Positions 34,026-42,368 of a stretch of DNA of 64,000 bases are shown piece after piece. How positions within the stretch are numbered: position 1 is the first letter of the stretch; each line of letters starts with the position of its first letter. Source of the DNA: Anaerorhabdus sp964386325. GTDB lineage: Bacteria; Bacillota_I; Bacilli_A; Erysipelotrichales; Erysipelotrichaceae. Position numbers and translations under genes: made by a program. The notes below the pieces were generated by a model. It saw only the letters and a list, made by a program, of their open reading frames with translations, ran no database searches and was not told where the DNA came from. The stretch spans positions 16,549 to 80,548 of the forward strand of contig CAYLQY010000016.1 in assembly GCA_964386325.1 (NCBI GenBank), read 5' to 3'.

Positions 34026-35510
34026 TTATTTTCTTTTTTGAATAGTAATTGAGCCAATTGCTATATAAATAATTACTGATGTTATCACAAAAATACTAAC
34101 TTTAATATTATTTTCAATTGCTTTATCATCGATAAGATATCTCGTATTATTCTTATTTTCTACTATTTTATTATTAATTTGTTGATTATCTATTAAACGA
34201 ACTATCTCTCTTTGTTTTTGAGAATTGCTTTCTATCATTTGATTAATAATTTGTTTATGTAATAGATTCCCAAATATTCCTGAAAGAATTAAAGCCACTA
34301 TCGCAATAACACAATATTGAAAAACAACATAAATTCCTGTGCGTGATTTATTCTCCCCTAATAAGTAAAATAATCGCATTTCCTTTTCTCTTCGCTTCAT
34401 TGAAAAAAGAATTACGAAAAATACAACCATGCTTGTCATTCCAACTACGCAAATAAATACGTTCAAATAAATATTTCTCATCATTTTTATTGGTTGGATT
34501 ATTGATTGAATTTGTTTCGTATTTGTTTCAATACTAAAATATTCTTTTTGGGTATTAAGTAGCGAATTATATTCGTTGTTTTTCTCTTGAACTAAATTTC
34601 TCACTTTATTTTCAAAGCCATTAACATTTGTTGTGTTTGATAACGATAACTGAATGTCTACCATCATTGGCAAAGTATTCATCTTTAACTTACAACCATC
34701 TTCCGTACACACTCTATTTTCTAACTGATTGTCTACAATATATTGCTTACTTATATTTTTAATAATTTGTTCAGAAATAAAAATTGGTTTATCTTCAATA
34801 TAACGCATCGGATTTTCTTTTAAATACTTTTTTTGCGAATCAAAATCATAAAGTCCAATAACTTCTAATTCAATTTTATCTTTATTTTCAGAATTTGCCA
34901 CTTCATCTAGAATTGTAAAATTCGGAATTTCGAGCGTTATTATGTCACCAATCGAAATATTATATGGAATCCCATTTTTGTTTTGAAGTAAATCGATAGG
35001 CACAATAGCTACATTCATTCCATTATTTATTTCTTCAACACTGCCATTCTCACCTACTTCAATTTTTATATTGTTTTTCTCAAAAAATCGGCTTGATTTT
35101 ATTCCATATACTGGGATTTTCGAACGTATTGTATCATCCTCAAAAAACTCACCCCAATTCTCAAAATATTCATAAGATAAATCATTTGAATCAAACATCA
35201 TACGTAATGAATAGTTACACATTATCACATTTTTCATACATAACTCACTGATATCATCCACTAACCCCAGAAAATCAACGCTGTATAGTGTACTATTCGA
35301 ATACAATAAATTCTGATCTGAATCTTTTGTATTTTGTTGAATCGTATAATTTACTACAAGATTATCCAACGTTGATTCAATCAATTGATTGCTTGTTTCA
35401 TTTACACGTATGAATAGTGAAGAAATTGTAGCTAGTAGTGTAAACGATAATAAAAGTAATAGAGACTCTCTCCACAAGCGTATAATTGAAACCCAAATAC
35501 GCTTAATCAT
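34026..35510 (-). CDS. FtsX-like ABC transporter permease, second permease of the operon
   Basis: This 494-residue protein has TM1 (about residues 15-36), a large extracytoplasmic domain (about 40-340), then three membrane segments (about 348-370, 390-412 and 465-485) before a basic end. This is the MacB/FtsX topology, although the first two C-terminal TMs are separated from the last by a long Asn/Ile-rich loop. Its start overlaps the ATPase gene by eight bases. It would pair with the other permease and the ATPase in a perm-ATPase-perm exporter, comparable in order to Vex1-Vex2-Vex3. Confidence 0.85.
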   Translation of the reverse strand: MIKRIWVSIIRLWRESLLLLLSFTLLATISSLFIRVNETSNQLIESTLDNLVVNYTIQQNTKDSDQNLLYSNSTLYSVDFLGLVDDISELCMKNVIMCNYSLRMMFDSNDLSYEYFENWGEFFEDDTIRSKIPVYGIKSSRFFEKNNIKIEVGENGSVEEINNGMNVAIVPIDLLQNKNGIPYNISIGDIITLEIPNFTILDEVANSENKDKIELEVIGLYDFDSQKKYLKENPMRYIEDKPIFISEQIIKNISKQYIVDNQLENRVCTEDGCKLKMNTLPMMVDIQLSLSNTTNVNGFENKVRNLVQEKNNEYNSLLNTQKEYFSIETNTKQIQSIIQPIKMMRNIYLNVFICVVGMTSMVVFFVILFSMKRREKEMRLFYLLGENKSRTGIYVVFQYCVIAIVALILSGIFGNLLHKQIINQMIESNSQKQREIVRLIDNQQINNKIVENKNNTRYLIDDKAIENNIKVSIFVITSVIIYIAIGSITIQKRK

Positions 35511-36186
35511 TTGAATTTACCTTTACCAATTCCTTGTTAATATTATCTATTTTATATACAATATCACATTGATTCGCTACGCCAATATCATGAGTTACAA
35601 CAATTACACATTTTTGATATTCTCTTGCTAGAACTTTGAAAAGATTTATTATTGAATCTGTTGTGCTGTAATCTAAATTCCCTGTTGGTTCATCAGCAAG
35701 AATAATTTTTGGGTTAGTTGAAATAGCACGTATGATTGCAACCCGTTGTTGTTCACCACCCGATAGTTTACTAACTTTTTTCTTAGCATTACTTTCACTT
35801 ATTCCAAACCGATTCAACAACTTAATTATATTTTCTTTACTAACCCTCATTTTCGGATCACTAATATTCATTGCAATTTCAATATTTTCAATTGCATTCA
35901 TATAGTAAATTAAATTATAGTTTTGAAACACAAAAGATGAATATTTTCTTCTAAACATATCATAGCCGATTTCCTCAATTGATTTTCCATCAAATATTAT
36001 TTCACCCTTTTTTTGTTTCGAAAGAGCCCCTATTAGTGAAAGAAATGTGGTTTTACCACTTCCTGATTCCCCCATAATAGCGTATAACTTTCCTTCTTCA
36101 AAATCTGCATTAATATTTTCTAGAATTATTCTTTCCATTTGCCCATCGATATAACTAAAGAATACGTTCCTGACTTCTAATTTCAT
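35503..36186 (-). CDS. ABC transporter ATP-binding protein
   Basis: This 227-residue ATPase has Walker A GESGSGKTTF (residues 38-47), Q-loop FQNYNLIY, signature LSGGEQQRVAI, Walker B IILADEPTGNLD and the switch His in VVTHD. It belongs to the MacB/LolD-type group that works with FtsX-like permeases. The start overlaps the upstream permease gene by four bases and the end overlaps the downstream permease, so all three are coupled in translation. Confidence 0.96.
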   Translation of the reverse strand: MKLEVRNVFFSYIDGQMERIILENINADFEEGKLYAIMGESGSGKTTFLSLIGALSKQKKGEIIFDGKSIEEIGYDMFRRKYSSFVFQNYNLIYYMNAIENIEIAMNISDPKMRVSKENIIKLLNRFGISESNAKKKVSKLSGGEQQRVAIIRAISTNPKIILADEPTGNLDYSTTDSIINLFKVLAREYQKCVIVVTHDIGVANQCDIVYKIDNINKELVKVNSND

Positions 36187-37682
36187 CCAATATCACCTCG
36201 CAATAATATTTCTTTAGGATCTACTTTTGACACACTTCTTACCGCAAGTATACAAGCGCTAGTATTAACTGCGCTAAAAACAAGTAGAAGAAGTATAAAA
36301 TCTTCAAATTCAATTTTAATATTTCTTGTGCTAGTTTCATTAACTTGATTGAAATACGAAACTGAATCAGCCATTAAAATTTCATTAGCTCCTTGATTCG
36401 AATTCATTAATGTAGCATTTAAGCTGCCTGTAATAAGGATACTCGTAGGTACAACCAGTATAAATGCAATAAATGAAAGTATTAAAATTTCTAACCACAA
36501 CTGAATTGCAACAGTTGTCTTTTTTAATCCAAATGAGATTAACAAACCAATTTCTTTTTGTCGTTCCAATACTGCCAAAATACAAAATAAAGTTGTAAAT
36601 ATAAAAGTTAATCCTAAACAGAAAAGCTGCAAAAATCTAAACATTGTTACCATAGATTCAATATCACCAATTGTAGTAATCTCACTATCTAAATTCGTTG
36701 TATAACGATAGCTCTCTCCAAGAGTAAGAATATCAGTTTGAATGCTATTACCTACTTCAAAGATTCCATCAGCCGAATTCAATGATAATAAGACAGGTGA
36801 TATCCCAACTAAATTATGCGGATTGAATGAATCGATTCCAACATATCGATCCAACCAATATGTTGGAATATCCTCATTTATAATTTCTTCAGCTGTTTTT
36901 CCTAATTCTACAAAATCATTTTCCGTAATGAATACTGCAGTTTCAACTTCTTCGCTACTATAAAGTCCAATTATTTCAAAATCAGTTTTCTCTTCAATCC
37001 AAGTTTTATTCTCAACATCATAAAGAAAAATGTTTAATGGGAGGTAATCACCCACCTGTACTTTTATCACTTCATCATTCTTTACAATTGCTAGATTTTC
37101 ATTAACAACCGTTATCTTAGTATTGCCAGTGAAATCTTCATTTTCAAAATCTCTTCCATCTACAAGTGTATAACTTTTACTTTCCTTGTTATGTATACCA
37201 TTCACGCGTATATTTCCAGGTCTAATAACAGGATTACGATTCGACCAATCATCATAAACTGAATTTTCTTTAATTTGATTGTCTTCTGCTAGATTAATAG
37301 TTTGGTAACAACTTTGAAACGTTGTGTCCTCACAAGCAAATAACGGAAATCCACCCGTTACCATGAATGAATAATTTACACCTAGTACATTTGAATTTCG
37401 AAGAAGATCTTGCACTGAAGTATAATATCTTTCCATTTCTATTTTGAATTCATCTACTGTCACCAAATCACTATATTCATAATTTGATAATCCACCATTC
37501 ATTCGACCAGTGTAGACTAGTTTTATATCAATTTTATTAAGAATATTTTGCTTTGTGTTCTGCGCTGTACTTGTTATAAATGTTGATGTAACAAGCAACA
37601 AAATGATGAAAAACATGATAACAAACATCATCATGTTAATCATTAATCTATTTTTGTAATTATAGAATATTCTCTTAATCAT
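36183..37682 (-). CDS. FtsX-like ABC transporter permease, first permease of the operon
   Basis: This 499-residue protein has TM1 (about residues 14-36), a large extracytoplasmic domain (about 40-350), then FtsX-type helices (about 352-375, 395-420 and 465-490) with RQKEIGLLISFGLKKTTVAI, the family's cytoplasmic loop. The ATG at 37682 lacks a good ribosome binding site; the nearest upstream sequence is GATGAAATTATTAAG. Translation may depend on tiny upstream frames. It heads the exporter operon. The 32-codon ORF lies 132 bases upstream on the same strand. Confidence 0.88.
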   Translation of the reverse strand: MIKRIFYNYKNRLMINMMMFVIMFFIILLLVTSTFITSTAQNTKQNILNKIDIKLVYTGRMNGGLSNYEYSDLVTVDEFKIEMERYYTSVQDLLRNSNVLGVNYSFMVTGGFPLFACEDTTFQSCYQTINLAEDNQIKENSVYDDWSNRNPVIRPGNIRVNGIHNKESKSYTLVDGRDFENEDFTGNTKITVVNENLAIVKNDEVIKVQVGDYLPLNIFLYDVENKTWIEEKTDFEIIGLYSSEEVETAVFITENDFVELGKTAEEIINEDIPTYWLDRYVGIDSFNPHNLVGISPVLLSLNSADGIFEVGNSIQTDILTLGESYRYTTNLDSEITTIGDIESMVTMFRFLQLFCLGLTFIFTTLFCILAVLERQKEIGLLISFGLKKTTVAIQLWLEILILSFIAFILVVPTSILITGSLNATLMNSNQGANEILMADSVSYFNQVNETSTRNIKIEFEDFILLLLVFSAVNTSACILAVRSVSKVDPKEILLRGDIG

Positions 37683-37814
37683 CTTAATAATTTCATCAAT
37701 TACACTGTGTAAGTATACGATCTATTATATATTTCCATTTTTTATTTTCCTTCATATAGATATAGCGTTTAGCAATCTAGTATGACTTCCTTCCAAAAAT
37801 TTATAACTCTCTAA

Positions 37815-37913
37815 TTATTTGAAGTTATTAGTTACATGTGGTACCGCATAATGAATTAAAGATAGTGATAGATTATTCATTATATTTATTTCTCTTACAT
37901 CTTTGAAATTCAT
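37815..37913 (-). CDS. candidate 32-residue peptide upstream of the ABC exporter
   Basis: The ATG at 37913 is preceded by AAGGAGGAACGAAAT, one of the strongest ribosome binding sites in the region, and opens a 33-codon frame. The peptide begins MNFKDVREINIMNNL and ends HYAVPHVTNNFK; it has no lipobox or double-Gly leader. It lies on the strand of, and 132 bases upstream of, the perm-ATPase-perm operon. Known analogues of this arrangement (Pep27 with Vex123) suggest a secreted peptide. No sequence similarity is claimed. Confidence 0.45.
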   Translation of the reverse strand: MNFKDVREINIMNNLSLSLIHYAVPHVTNNFK

Positions 37914-38247
37914 ATTTCGTTCCTCCTTATTTCTGTTACTAGCATAACATATATTTATCTCGCTGTACTTGAAGTGGGCTATTTAGTCTATTTCGTGTTC
38001 TATTTGAAATAAAATAATGCACATTTCGTACTTTTCGTTACTAACAAGTAAATATCATTTTCTACAAAAAAAGGTAAAATGACATTGTAAATAACGCTTA
38101 TTGATGATAATAAAAATGATTTGAATAAATACTTAAACTTTTTTCGTATGTGAAATAAAGTAATTATCAATATTTTAATCCTTATAAAATTAAACAATAA
38201 TAGAATTGTGAAATGAGATTCTTTTCTTTTTTTGTGAAGCGTATTTT

Positions 38248-38276
38248 TTCACTTCTCTAAGCTTGTATCTTATAAT
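38248..38276 (+). promoter_or_regulatory. promoter of the DUF4396 gene
   Basis: TTCACT (38248-38253) and TATAAT (38271-38276) are 17 bases apart. The same -10 region is recognisable in the decayed copy at 33845-33850. Confidence 0.6.
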
Positions 38277-38366
38277 GAACTTAGATCTATATTGAACAAC
38301 CAACTTATTATAATTAAGCATTTTGATTGTTTATGGATCTTCTTATAAAACTAAAGGAGACCAACT

Positions 38367-39107
38367 ATGAACTTTACTTTATTATCAATATTTTTTATTT
38401 TACTAGGCATCTTTTGTGCATTACTTATTACAATCGATATACTAAGACACCCACAAGAAATGGCTGTAATGAATTTAGTATGGCCTATTAATGCACTATG
38501 GGCTGGGCCATTTTGTGTATGGGCATACTTTACACTTGGCAAACATCGAAAAATGAGCATGCCCGATATGAATATGCCTGACATGAACATGCCTGATATG
38601 AGTATGAAATCAATGGATATGAGTCAAATGAAAATGGATGTACACAAGTCTAAAGATAAATACGCTAGTTACTGGCAAGGTATCATTGTAGATACTCTTC
38701 ATTGTGGTGCGGGATGTACTCTTGCAGATTTAATCGGTCCCGTCCTATTCACATTTATTCCTTTTACTTTATTTCATCAACTAACTTTTGGAGAATGGTT
38801 ATTAGATTTTTTCATTGCCCTTATCATTGGAGCTACATTCCAATATGCTGCAATTGCTCCCATGCTAAAAGAAAAAGGAATTAAAACATGGATAAAAGCA
38901 CTCAAAATCGACTTTCTTTCATTAACAGCTTGGCAAGTAGGAATGTATGGCTGGATGGCTATTGTTATATTTGTATTATTTGGAAAATTTTCAATTCAAA
39001 CTCCTGAATTTTGGTTTATGATGCAAATCGCAATGTGTATTGGCTTTATTACAGCCTATCCTATGAATTGGTTTTTAGTGAAAAAGGGAATCAAATCAGG
39101 AATGTAA
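38367..39107 (+). CDS. DUF4396 membrane protein with Met-rich repeats
   Basis: This 246-residue protein has two N-terminal membrane segments, a Met-rich cytosolic or external loop (about residues 63-90), and a DUF4396 domain with four further segments (about 103-240), including DTLHCGAGCTLADLIGP with two conserved Cys. The loop holds the tandem unit MPDMN repeated three times, then MSMKSMDMSQMKMD. Met and Cys clusters like these bind Cu(I) or Ag(I) in other proteins, so a copper-linked role is possible. AAAGGAGACC precedes the ATG. A decayed copy exists at 33810-33955. Confidence 0.88.
   Translation: MNFTLLSIFFILLGIFCALLITIDILRHPQEMAVMNLVWPINALWAGPFCVWAYFTLGKHRKMSMPDMNMPDMNMPDMSMKSMDMSQMKMDVHKSKDKYASYWQGIIVDTLHCGAGCTLADLIGPVLFTFIPFTLFHQLTFGEWLLDFFIALIIGATFQYAAIAPMLKEKGIKTWIKALKIDFLSLTAWQVGMYGWMAIVIFVLFGKFSIQTPEFWFMMQIAMCIGFITAYPMNWFLVKKGIKSGM
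38559..38603 (+). repeat. three tandem 15-base repeats coding MPDMN/MPDMS
   Basis: The units begin at 38559, 38574 and 38589. Their third-codon positions differ (CCC/CCT, GAT/GAC), so the peptide is conserved more than the DNA. Confidence 0.85.
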
Positions 39108-39162
39108 AAATAAGGAAATAAATTTTCTGATATATATTTCAGTTATTGTTAAAAACATAGTA

Positions 39163-39188
39163 AAACCTATGACCGAAGCCATAGGTTT
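39163..39188. terminator. hairpin between the DUF4396 gene and tRNA-Thr
   Basis: AAACCTATG (39163-39171) and CATAGGTTT (39180-39188) pair perfectly around ACCGAAGC. AT-rich tails on either side allow termination of the tRNA transcript and of the converging gene. Confidence 0.75.
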
Positions 39189-39200
39189 ATTTAATTTAAA

Positions 39201-39276
39201 TGGTGCCGACTACAGGAGTTGAACCTGCGACCTATTCATTACGAATGAATTGCTCTACCAGCTGAGCTAAGTCGGC
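39201..39276 (-). tRNA. tRNA-Thr (anticodon CGT)
   Basis: The cloverleaf has acceptor stem GCCGACT/AGTCGGC with discriminator A and encoded CCA, the usual TTAGCTCAGCTGGTAGAGC D-arm, and the anticodon stem ATTCA/TGAAT with loop TTCGTAA giving CGT. The T-arm has GTTCAAC. It reads ACG. Confidence 0.96.
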
Positions 39277-39391
39277 ATTTTTATTTTGTATCTACTATTT
39301 ATTTTACCCTCATATTTTGATTTTTCAATTTAATCTTTTACAACTAAAGAAAAAAACTCAAACAATAGCTTTGTTTTGAGTTCTCAATTAA

Positions 39392-39787
39392 TTACTTATG
39401 CTTAATTACTAATTCGTCATATCCTGTATTACCGTCAAATTCTCTAGTGAACTCAACAGTCTCTAATTCTAACAAAACAATTTCAGCCGTTGTATTGATA
39501 TGCGTATCTTCTAATAAATGTCCACCAATGCAGTTTCCATCTATATCACTACAACTAATATGAATATGACTTTGTCCATTCGCAATTGTCCCTGTGAGAG
39601 ATACAATTTCATAATGATGGTCAAAGTTTTTCTTTGTGACACCATCAGCTAATCGCAAATGACAATCATAAACACAACCAACACATGTCACAATACACAC
39701 AGATTGAAGTTTATTTTTTTGACAATAGTATTCAATTTCTTTTTTTAAATCTTGACCATATGTTAAACGTAAAGCATGTTCTCTCAT
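39392..39787 (-). CDS. PPC/DUF296 domain protein
   Basis: This 131-residue protein is a stand-alone PPC (AHL-type) domain. It has an N-terminal RLTYGQDL, then EIVSLTGTIANGQSHIHISCSD and IGGHLLEDTHINTTAEIVLLEL. The His residues of SHIHI and GHL form the metal site of the fold. Bacterial members are trimers of uncertain function. It is eight bases downstream of the CaCA exchanger gene, so they form an operon. Confidence 0.88.
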   Translation of the reverse strand: MREHALRLTYGQDLKKEIEYYCQKNKLQSVCIVTCVGCVYDCHLRLADGVTKKNFDHHYEIVSLTGTIANGQSHIHISCSDIDGNCIGGHLLEDTHINTTAEIVLLELETVEFTREFDGNTGYDELVIKHK

Positions 39788-39795
39788 ACCCTCAC

Positions 39796-40728
39796 CTAGT
39801 TTCTAACAATGATATATGCTAAATATACAAGGAATAGTAAAATAAATATTATTCCTTCTTTTTTTCCTAATTTTTCATTTCTCTTTGCTACAAAGAAACA
39901 TAACAATGTCGCTGCTAACATCACCACTAAATCAAACATCAACGCAAATTCGACAGGGATTGGTGTAATTGTAGCACTTAGTCCAAGAATGAATAAAATA
40001 TTAAATATATTTGAACCTACTACATTACCTACTGCAATATCTACGTTTCCTTTTCTTGCTGCTACAAGAGAAGTTACAAGTTCAGGTAGTGATGTACCAA
40101 TTGATACAATTGTTAATCCTACTAATTTCTCAGATAACCCTAATGTTAATGCAATTGCTTTGGCGTTATTCACAACTAAATCTCCACCAAAAATAATCCC
40201 AAAAATTCCAATCACAATTAACACTAAACTCATTGGTAAATTGAATGCAGGCTTCTCAACTTCAATTGAAGCTCTTTTTGATAATGAATCCTTTACCAGC
40301 CATGCAACATATCCAATAATTAAAATTAAGAAGATTATTCCTTCTGGTCTTGTTAATGAGTTTCCAGTAAGAATAAATACCGCCATTAAGAATGATACTG
40401 CAATCAAAAATGGAAATTCTTTTCTTAATATACTTCTTGGAACTGGTATAAGTGTAATAACTGCTGTCATACCAAGCACAACAACTAAGTTAAAAATATT
40501 AGATCCAATAACATTACTTACCGCAATTGCATTTGAATGGTTCAATGCAGCTGTTATTGATACTGCTGCCTCCGGTGCACTTGTCCCAAACGCAACTATT
40601 GTTAATCCAACCACAACACTAGGAATTTTCAATAATGATGCTATCGATGCAGCACCATCCACAAAGTAATCTGCACCTTTTATTAGTGCCAAGAATCCTA
40701 CTAGTAATAAACCTATATTTACTATCAT
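39796..40728 (-). CDS. CaCA-family Na+/Ca2+ (YrbG-type) exchanger
   Basis: This 310-residue membrane protein has two inverted halves of five TMs each, carrying the two alpha-repeats: FGTSAPEAAVSITAAL with SNVIGSNIFNLVVV, and IGTSLPELVTSLVAA with GNVVGSNIFNILFI. The conserved Glu and Asn residues form the ion sites. It exchanges Ca2+ for Na+ or K+/H+. The PPC gene follows eight bases after it. Confidence 0.95.
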   Translation of the reverse strand: MIVNIGLLLVGFLALIKGADYFVDGAASIASLLKIPSVVVGLTIVAFGTSAPEAAVSITAALNHSNAIAVSNVIGSNIFNLVVVLGMTAVITLIPVPRSILRKEFPFLIAVSFLMAVFILTGNSLTRPEGIIFLILIIGYVAWLVKDSLSKRASIEVEKPAFNLPMSLVLIVIGIFGIIFGGDLVVNNAKAIALTLGLSEKLVGLTIVSIGTSLPELVTSLVAARKGNVDIAVGNVVGSNIFNILFILGLSATITPIPVEFALMFDLVVMLAATLLCFFVAKRNEKLGKKEGIIFILLFLVYLAYIIVRN

Positions 40729-40773
40729 TTTATATCCACCTTTTTTACGCTTTAGTATTTTAGCATATTTATT

Positions 40774-41472
40774 CTAAAAATACTCTAAAATTCGCGGTAA
40801 ATCTTTGACTGTTACAATACCAATAGGTTTTTGTGTTTTTATACCATCTTCTGTAATAAGAATAGCTAATACTTTATTTCCTTTTTTCATACTATCAATA
40901 TAAATTTTAATTACATCATACGCACTCTCATTTTTTGATAGAAAATAGATTTTCTCATTTTCACTGATATCTTCTACAATATCTTTTACTTGTGTTAAAT
41001 TTGTTTTATTATTCAATTCATTACATGCCCATTTCGCAATAGCTTCTACAGTGATAATACCCACGATATTATTTTTATCATAGACTGGTATTTTAGAAAA
41101 ATCATGATCGTTCATTACTTTTTGCACATCCAATATCTTATCTTCCATTTGACATGTTATCACATGTTTTAAAAAGAATTTCGATACGGGATTATGATTA
41201 CAAAGTAGTTCTGCAATATGTTCAATTGTTTCTACTGTCTCATCCGTTGGTTGAGCGATTATCTTACCTTCGCCATCACGCTGGTGAACAATGGCATTTC
41301 TTAATTCTGAATATTCTTGTAGTTCTATTTCGTAGCGTGAAACGATTTTATTTCTTCGTGAAGCTTCTTCTAACATCAAATAGAATTTTGTGTAGCGAGA
41401 ATTACCTGTAATTGATTTTAACTGTTTTTCTATTTGTGCAAACGTCGATAAAAAGCGTTGTGCATTATCCAT
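40774..41472 (-). CDS. CBS-pair protein with a HEPN-like N-terminal domain
   Basis: This 232-residue protein has a helical N-terminal part (residues 1-95) containing YSELRNAIVHQRDGEG. The RNxxxH sequence fits the Rx4-6H motif of HEPN ribonuclease-type domains. A CBS pair follows (about 100-232): MNDHDFSKIPVYDKNNIVGIIT and KPIGIVTVKDLPRIL. CBS pairs sense adenine nucleotides. The start overlaps the end of the HAD phosphatase gene by one base. Assignment of HEPN is by motif only. Confidence 0.8.
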   Translation of the reverse strand: MDNAQRFLSTFAQIEKQLKSITGNSRYTKFYLMLEEASRRNKIVSRYEIELQEYSELRNAIVHQRDGEGKIIAQPTDETVETIEHIAELLCNHNPVSKFFLKHVITCQMEDKILDVQKVMNDHDFSKIPVYDKNNIVGIITVEAIAKWACNELNNKTNLTQVKDIVEDISENEKIYFLSKNESAYDVIKIYIDSMKKGNKVLAILITEDGIKTQKPIGIVTVKDLPRILEYF

Positions 41473-42311
41473 TAACGAACACCTTCCAACTCTTCTAATT
41501 CTGCCTCTTTTTGAATATTCTCCAAAATCTTTGAAACTAGTTTTTCCATTTCCTTTTGGCTTGAATAATCAGAAGGAGACATGTAATTTGCACGTTTTTG
41601 TTGAATCAATGATTTTGCTAAATCTTTCGTATTTTTCTTGTTTTTATTGTAAACAACAATTGATTTTCCACCATTCTCTTTTACAAGTTTCATACATGGA
41701 ACATCTGTTAGACCATCTCCTACATAAATCATTCTTCTAAAAGGAATAGGACGATCTTTTTCTTCAGTGTATTGGTTCAATGCGCGATCTTCATTTTCAT
41801 CTAAAATTTGTTTATTAATACGGAAAATATATTGTGTTTTTGTTGTATAGTTCACAACAAGTGATGGCCATGTGGCAACGCCATTCTCATCATAATAAAA
41901 TTTACATGCGTATATTTTTTTAAACTTTTTTGCAATTGGTGTTCCTTCAATAACTTCAGTTAATCCTGATGAAATAATATAGTGTTCAACTTCAATGTTT
42001 AGTTTTTTTCCAATCGTGTTGATGCGATCAAACCATGTTAAAACACCTGGATAATACTCTACTCCTTTCCCCAATCCTTTAAAGTCTTGTTTGCGTATAG
42101 GCTTACTTGCTTCTTTTGATTTCTTAATCATCATATACATGTACGCTAAAATCGAATCCATCTTATTCTCTTTTGATATTTTGTTTACTTCTTCCCAAAA
42201 GTCTTTCGTATTTTTATATCCAAGTCCTGGAATAAACGTAAATTCTTGCATATCCTTAGGGGATAAGGTTTTATCAAAATCATACATCATCGCAACTTTT
42301 ATTTTTTTCAT
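41472..42311 (-). CDS. HAD-superfamily phosphatase (phosphoserine phosphatase-like)
   Basis: This 279-residue protein has HAD motif I YDFDKTLS (Asp at about residues 11 and 13), motif II IISSGL, and motif IV YVGDGLTDVPCMKL. An inserted helical cap lies between motifs I and II (about 20-95). This is the PSP/HAD-IB-like type; substrate unknown. It reads into the CBS gene with a one-base overlap, so the two are co-translated. Confidence 0.88.
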   Translation of the reverse strand: MKKIKVAMMYDFDKTLSPKDMQEFTFIPGLGYKNTKDFWEEVNKISKENKMDSILAYMYMMIKKSKEASKPIRKQDFKGLGKGVEYYPGVLTWFDRINTIGKKLNIEVEHYIISSGLTEVIEGTPIAKKFKKIYACKFYYDENGVATWPSLVVNYTTKTQYIFRINKQILDENEDRALNQYTEEKDRPIPFRRMIYVGDGLTDVPCMKLVKENGGKSIVVYNKNKKNTKDLAKSLIQQKRANYMSPSDYSSQKEMEKLVSKILENIQKEAELEELEGVR

Positions 42312-42349
42312 AATTTCATCTCATTTCCATACCTCTATTATAAAAGAAA

Positions 42350-42368
42350 AGTTATCCCAAGGATAACT
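42350..42368 (-). terminator. terminator of the PepV gene
   Basis: AGTTATCC (42350-42357) and GGATAACT (42361-42368) pair around CAA. On the minus strand TTTTCTTTTAT follows. Confidence 0.8.

Larger units (their letters stand above)
37683..38366. other. 684-base region between the ABC operon and the DUF4396 gene
   Basis: On the minus strand it carries the 32-codon ORF (37815-37913) and a 12-codon frame (37700-37738) before the ABC operon. On the plus strand it carries the DUF4396 promoter near 38248-38276. The rest is very AT-rich; I see no other gene. Confidence 0.6.

Noticed and set aside
39809..40669. 286-codon frame opposite the CaCA exchanger
   Set aside because: It is antisense to a membrane protein with clear alpha-repeats. 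It has no domain or RBS.
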